Made by a program: the position numbers and the translations under genes
Shown here: positions 4,733-6,707 of the stretch, piece by piece
Position numbering within the stretch: the stretch's first letter is position 1
Layout of the letters: the number at the start of each line of letters is the position of its first letter
Source of the DNA: Akkermansia muciniphila
Lineage (GTDB): Bacteria; Verrucomicrobiota; Verrucomicrobiia; Verrucomicrobiales; Akkermansiaceae
NCBI GenBank assembly: GCA_945870545.1
Contig: CAMBTF010000098.1
Span: 1 to 6,707, forward strand
Reading direction: 5' to 3'
DNA: 6,707 bases
The notes under the pieces: generated by a model
Told to the model about the DNA's origin: nothing
Database searches by the model: none
What the model saw: the letters and a program-made list of their open reading frames with translations, nothing else

Positions 4733-5684
4733 TTTTAACGGCTTGGTCGAAGTCGGATTCGAGCGTTCGATCTTTCTCTCGGCGGAATGCTACGAATTCC
4801 TCTTCTGCATGTTCTTTGGCGAGATCGGCGGAGACTTTGCCTGCATTTTTCAGCACTTCGCGATCGTTGAGGGTAAGAAATCCTTCCAGCTTCGTAATCC
4901 AGTCCTGCATGGTCATCGGCACACGGCGCTCTGCCTGGGATTGGGCGAAGATGAGATATTGCTCCACGAGGTTGTTTAGGGCGCGGAGCTCGTTCTCGTT
5001 CAGATAGTTTTTGGCAATGGCCACGTCCGACTTGCGGATGCGGGCACCTTCCCAGTTTGTCAGCCCCATGTTTGGCAGAGTGCGGTCGGCACGTGAGAGG
5101 ATGACCTCGGCGGCGGTCTGGCCGTGGATGGCGAAGTGGACTTTGTTTTGGACAGTGGCGTAAAAGCTCTGGGTCAGCGGCGCCTCTTTGTCGTAATCAA
5201 TGCTGGTGGCGTAGATATCGGTGATTTTCTGATAAAAGCGCCGCTCACTGGTGCGGATGTCCTGGATGCGGCGGGTCAGTTCCTCGAAGTAATCGTTGCC
5301 TTCCTGCGGATTTTTCAAGCGATCGTCATCGAGCACGAAGCCCTTGGTGATGTATTCCTTGAGCTTGTCCGCCGCCCACTGGCGGAAGCGCACGGCCATG
5401 GGGCTACGCACGCGGAAGCCGAGAGCTAGCACCATGTCCAGATTGTAATGAGAAACCTCGTAGATCTTGCCATCAGTGGCAGTTGTTCGGAATAACCGAA
5501 CAACTGAAATTTCCTCCAGTTCCCCGTCCTCAAAGATGTGCTTGATGTGCTCGCTGATGGTCCCCTTGGCCTTGCCGAAGAGTTCGGTGAGCTGCTTTTG
5601 GTTGAGCCATAGGGTCTGATTCTCCAGCCGCACGTCCAACTTCGTGCGCCCGTCTTCGCTTTGGTAAAGGAGGATCTGGCTCAT
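4713..5684 (-). CDS. rhuM: RhuM-family protein
   Basis: Member of the virulence RhuM family (COG3943), named for a Salmonella SPI-3 gene. The biochemical role is unknown, and homologues are frequent in restriction-modification and defence islands. At 323 residues it is close to full length. An N-terminal HTH-like part (about 26-56, LWLNQKQLTELFGKAKGTIS) is followed by the hallmark segment YEVSHYNLDMVLALGFRVRS with FRQWA (75-104), which resembles Bro-N/KilA-N-type phage DNA-binding modules. A C-terminal part includes FYATVQNKVHFAIHG (174-188) and a helical, charged end. It begins one base after the stop of the small upstream ORF and overlaps the start of the broken downstream gene by eight bases. 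No strong Shine-Dalgarno sequence is seen, so it may rely on translational coupling. It appears intact. Confidence 0.9.
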   Translation of the reverse strand: MSQILLYQSEDGRTKLDVRLENQTLWLNQKQLTELFGKAKGTISEHIKHIFEDGELEEISVVRLFRTTATDGKIYEVSHYNLDMVLALGFRVRSPMAVRFRQWAADKLKEYITKGFVLDDDRLKNPQEGNDYFEELTRRIQDIRTSERRFYQKITDIYATSIDYDKEAPLTQSFYATVQNKVHFAIHGQTAAEVILSRADRTLPNMGLTNWEGARIRKSDVAIAKNYLNENELRALNNLVEQYLIFAQSQAERRVPMTMQDWITKLEGFLTLNDREVLKNAGKVSADLAKEHAEEEFVAFRREKDRTLESDFDQAVKNLPPHD

Positions 5685-5685
5685 G

Positions 5686-5817
5686 CTACGCGCTTGGGGT
5701 GTGGAAAGCGCCGGGCCAGCCGCCGTGGGTCTCGATGACTTCGTCGATCACGGCCATCAGGCGGATGGTTTCGCTGAGGGAGAGGACGATCTTGTGGTAG
5801 TGGGCGATGCCGGACAT
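5686..5817 (-). CDS. 43-residue small ORF coupled to rhuM, function unknown
   Basis: Starts at ATG 5817 and ends one base before the rhuM ATG. I do not recognise it. It reads as a helical segment (HYHKIVLSLSETIRLMAVID) followed by a conserved-looking H-G-G-W-P-G-A-F and a short tail. The related T-x-R-L-M...H-G-G-Y-P-G-E-F segment just past rhuM supports that it is or was coding. It may be the surviving tail of a larger protein. A GTG at 5895 overlaps the preceding gene's stop (GTGA) and would extend it by 26 residues through the AT-rich gap 5818-5891; I prefer the ATG because that gap looks non-coding and could hold a promoter. Confidence 0.5.
   Translation of the reverse strand: MSGIAHYHKIVLSLSETIRLMAVIDEVIETHGGWPGAFHTPSA
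5703..5768 (-). repeat. Diverged repeat flanking rhuM, upstream copy
   Basis: Encodes T-I-R-L-M-A-V-I-D-E-V-I-E-T-H-G-G-W-P-G-A-F inside the small ORF. It aligns with 4671-4732; strongest shared bases are ATCGACSAAG, CATCGA and CACGGCGGCT. Most aligned residues are the same or similar, and the 3-bp gap keeps the frame, which indicates a duplicated coding segment. Confidence 0.55.
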
Positions 5818-5891
5818 AGTCGTTTTCTTGCAGCTGAAATTTAATGTGTCAGAGAAATAAATACATGTTCGATTTATACTATCAGTCTCGA

Positions 5892-6707
5892 TCACTCCCT
5901 CGCCACCACCGTATCATACAGACCGTAGTGCGTAAGCCCCTCATGGCTTTCGAGCCCTGTGTAGCGCAACGAAGCATCCTCATAACGCCGGAAGGCAAAT
6001 ACCGCTTGGTTCATCTGCTCGGTATTGAAAACCTTCAGCCCGACAAGCAGGTGGAAATCCTTCACCGTTAGTCCAGTAACGGTCTCAAACAGGCCCGTCT
6101 CGATCTTGGTGATGACGTCTTGCAGTGTGTTCTCGCGGAAATCCGTGAGATACATGAACGCCGGGATGCGGGTGGCGAATTTGATCAGCTTCTCCTGCAC
6201 CATCTTGCGCTTGGACTTGAACTCCCTCTCTTCGTCACTGAGTTCCTGCTTCTCCTTCTTCGTCAGTTCTCCGTCCTTGGCTTTCTTTTTGAGATCCTTG
6301 ATCTTGTCACTCTTGTTGATGATCGTTTCGAGAATGTTGTCACCGAGCGCCCGCCAGCCCTCGATGCGCCCCACGGCGGCCATGGCTTCAGGATCATCCA
6401 TGATCCGGCGGAGCGTGTCGTTGTCCACATTCACCAGAAGAGCGCTTTCCCACTTGCGGGCGAGCAAGGTGGCGGAAGTGCCCGACATCGCAATGTCGAG
6501 GATGCCGCCCGCGTCGATCTGTGTCATGTTTGCACCGTCGTAAGCCAGCACGGGGAGGAACGACACGAGATCCCGCACCGCGTTCTCCGGGTTCGACTCG
6601 CCGGGCGAGAGGCCGATCCCATATTCGGAAAGCTGGCGCAAGGCACGTGTGGGAGCGAAGTCGAACACGAAACAGATCGGCTTCAGAATTTCCTCCTCGT
6701 TGGGATT
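5892..6707 (-). CDS. C-terminal part of a large helicase-like restriction enzyme, 5' end off window
   Basis: The frame is open to the right window edge and gives 271 residues up to a TGA at 5892-5894; an internal GTG at 6668 is not a real start. The visible part begins P-N-E-E-E-I-L-K-P-I-C-F-V-F-D-F-A-P-T-R-A-L-R-Q-L, continues with FLPVLAYDGANM and WESALLVNVDNDTLRRIM, and then has a strongly charged Lys/Glu-rich helical stretch (about 133-173) before RIPAFMYLTDFRENTL and RRYEDASLRYTG. I remember this pattern from the C-terminal region of long DEAD/DEAH-helicase restriction endonucleases (Res-like). The helicase and nuclease motifs would lie beyond the window, so the class is inferred. It would cleave or unwind unmodified DNA. 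Neighbouring RhuM and the methylase stub fit a restriction-modification island. Confidence 0.6.
   Translation of the reverse strand, partial: NPNEEEILKPICFVFDFAPTRALRQLSEYGIGLSPGESNPENAVRDLVSFLPVLAYDGANMTQIDAGGILDIAMSGTSATLLARKWESALLVNVDNDTLRRIMDDPEAMAAVGRIEGWRALGDNILETIINKSDKIKDLKKKAKDGELTKKEKQELSDEEREFKSKRKMVQEKLIKFATRIPAFMYLTDFRENTLQDVITKIETGLFETVTGLTVKDFHLLVGLKVFNTEQMNQAVFAFRRYEDASLRYTGLESHEGLTHYGLYDTVVARE

Noticed and set aside
5124..5429. Plus-strand 101-codon frame opposite rhuM
   Set aside because: Antisense to a strongly conserved RhuM frame and without recognisable features.
6025..6543. Serine/leucine-rich plus-strand frame opposite the restriction-like gene
   Set aside because: Its low-complexity composition mirrors the Lys/Glu-rich coding strand; no start signal.

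Overview
The window looks like a chromosomal segment of a member of the Verrucomicrobia (Verrucomicrobiota) or a close PVC relative. The main reason is an almost complete LL-diaminopimelate aminotransferase (DapL), which strongly resembles what I remember of the Verrucomicrobium spinosum enzyme. Codon use in the left third is GC-rich. This placement is recalled from family knowledge, not from a database search.

Left part (1-2216), ordinary housekeeping genes. dapL runs leftward off the window edge. It is divergent from a Tat-exported Mn-type superoxide dismutase gene reading rightward, which is closed by a clear intrinsic terminator at about 2191-2216.

Middle part (2217-4340), an accessory and repeat-rich block. 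Two imperfect direct repeats of about 320 bp (2371-2690 and 3900-4340) bracket a VapBC50-like toxin-antitoxin operon: an excisionase-type HTH antitoxin, then a PIN-domain RNase toxin with a 4-bp ATGA overlap. Upstream of the antitoxin are palindromic operator-like sites and a promoter that could give a leaderless mRNA. Each repeat carries a 12-bp inverted repeat and the C-terminal remnant of another excisionase-like HTH gene. The right repeat is interrupted by a 120-bp MITE-like element with 17-bp terminal inverted repeats and a TA target duplication; the left repeat is the matching empty site. Between the toxin-antitoxin operon and the right repeat sits a C-terminal stub of about 30 codons that looks like a DNA methyltransferase tail.

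Right part (4341-6707), all leftward genes, resembling an eroded restriction-modification or defence island. From right to left it holds: the C-terminal 271 residues of a large protein I read as a helicase-type restriction enzyme, a 43-codon small ORF, an intact RhuM-family gene, and a broken gene with DUF2971-like pieces. The small ORF and the start of the broken gene share a related T-x-R-L-M...I-D...I-E...H-G-G-x-P-G-x-F segment, so rhuM is flanked by two diverged copies of it.

Taken together, the accessory block reads as a decaying R-M/defence locus (restriction-like C-terminus, RhuM, methylase stub) with a toxin-antitoxin cassette beside it, reshaped by direct repeats and a MITE. I see no CRISPR array, tRNA, rRNA or intact transposase.
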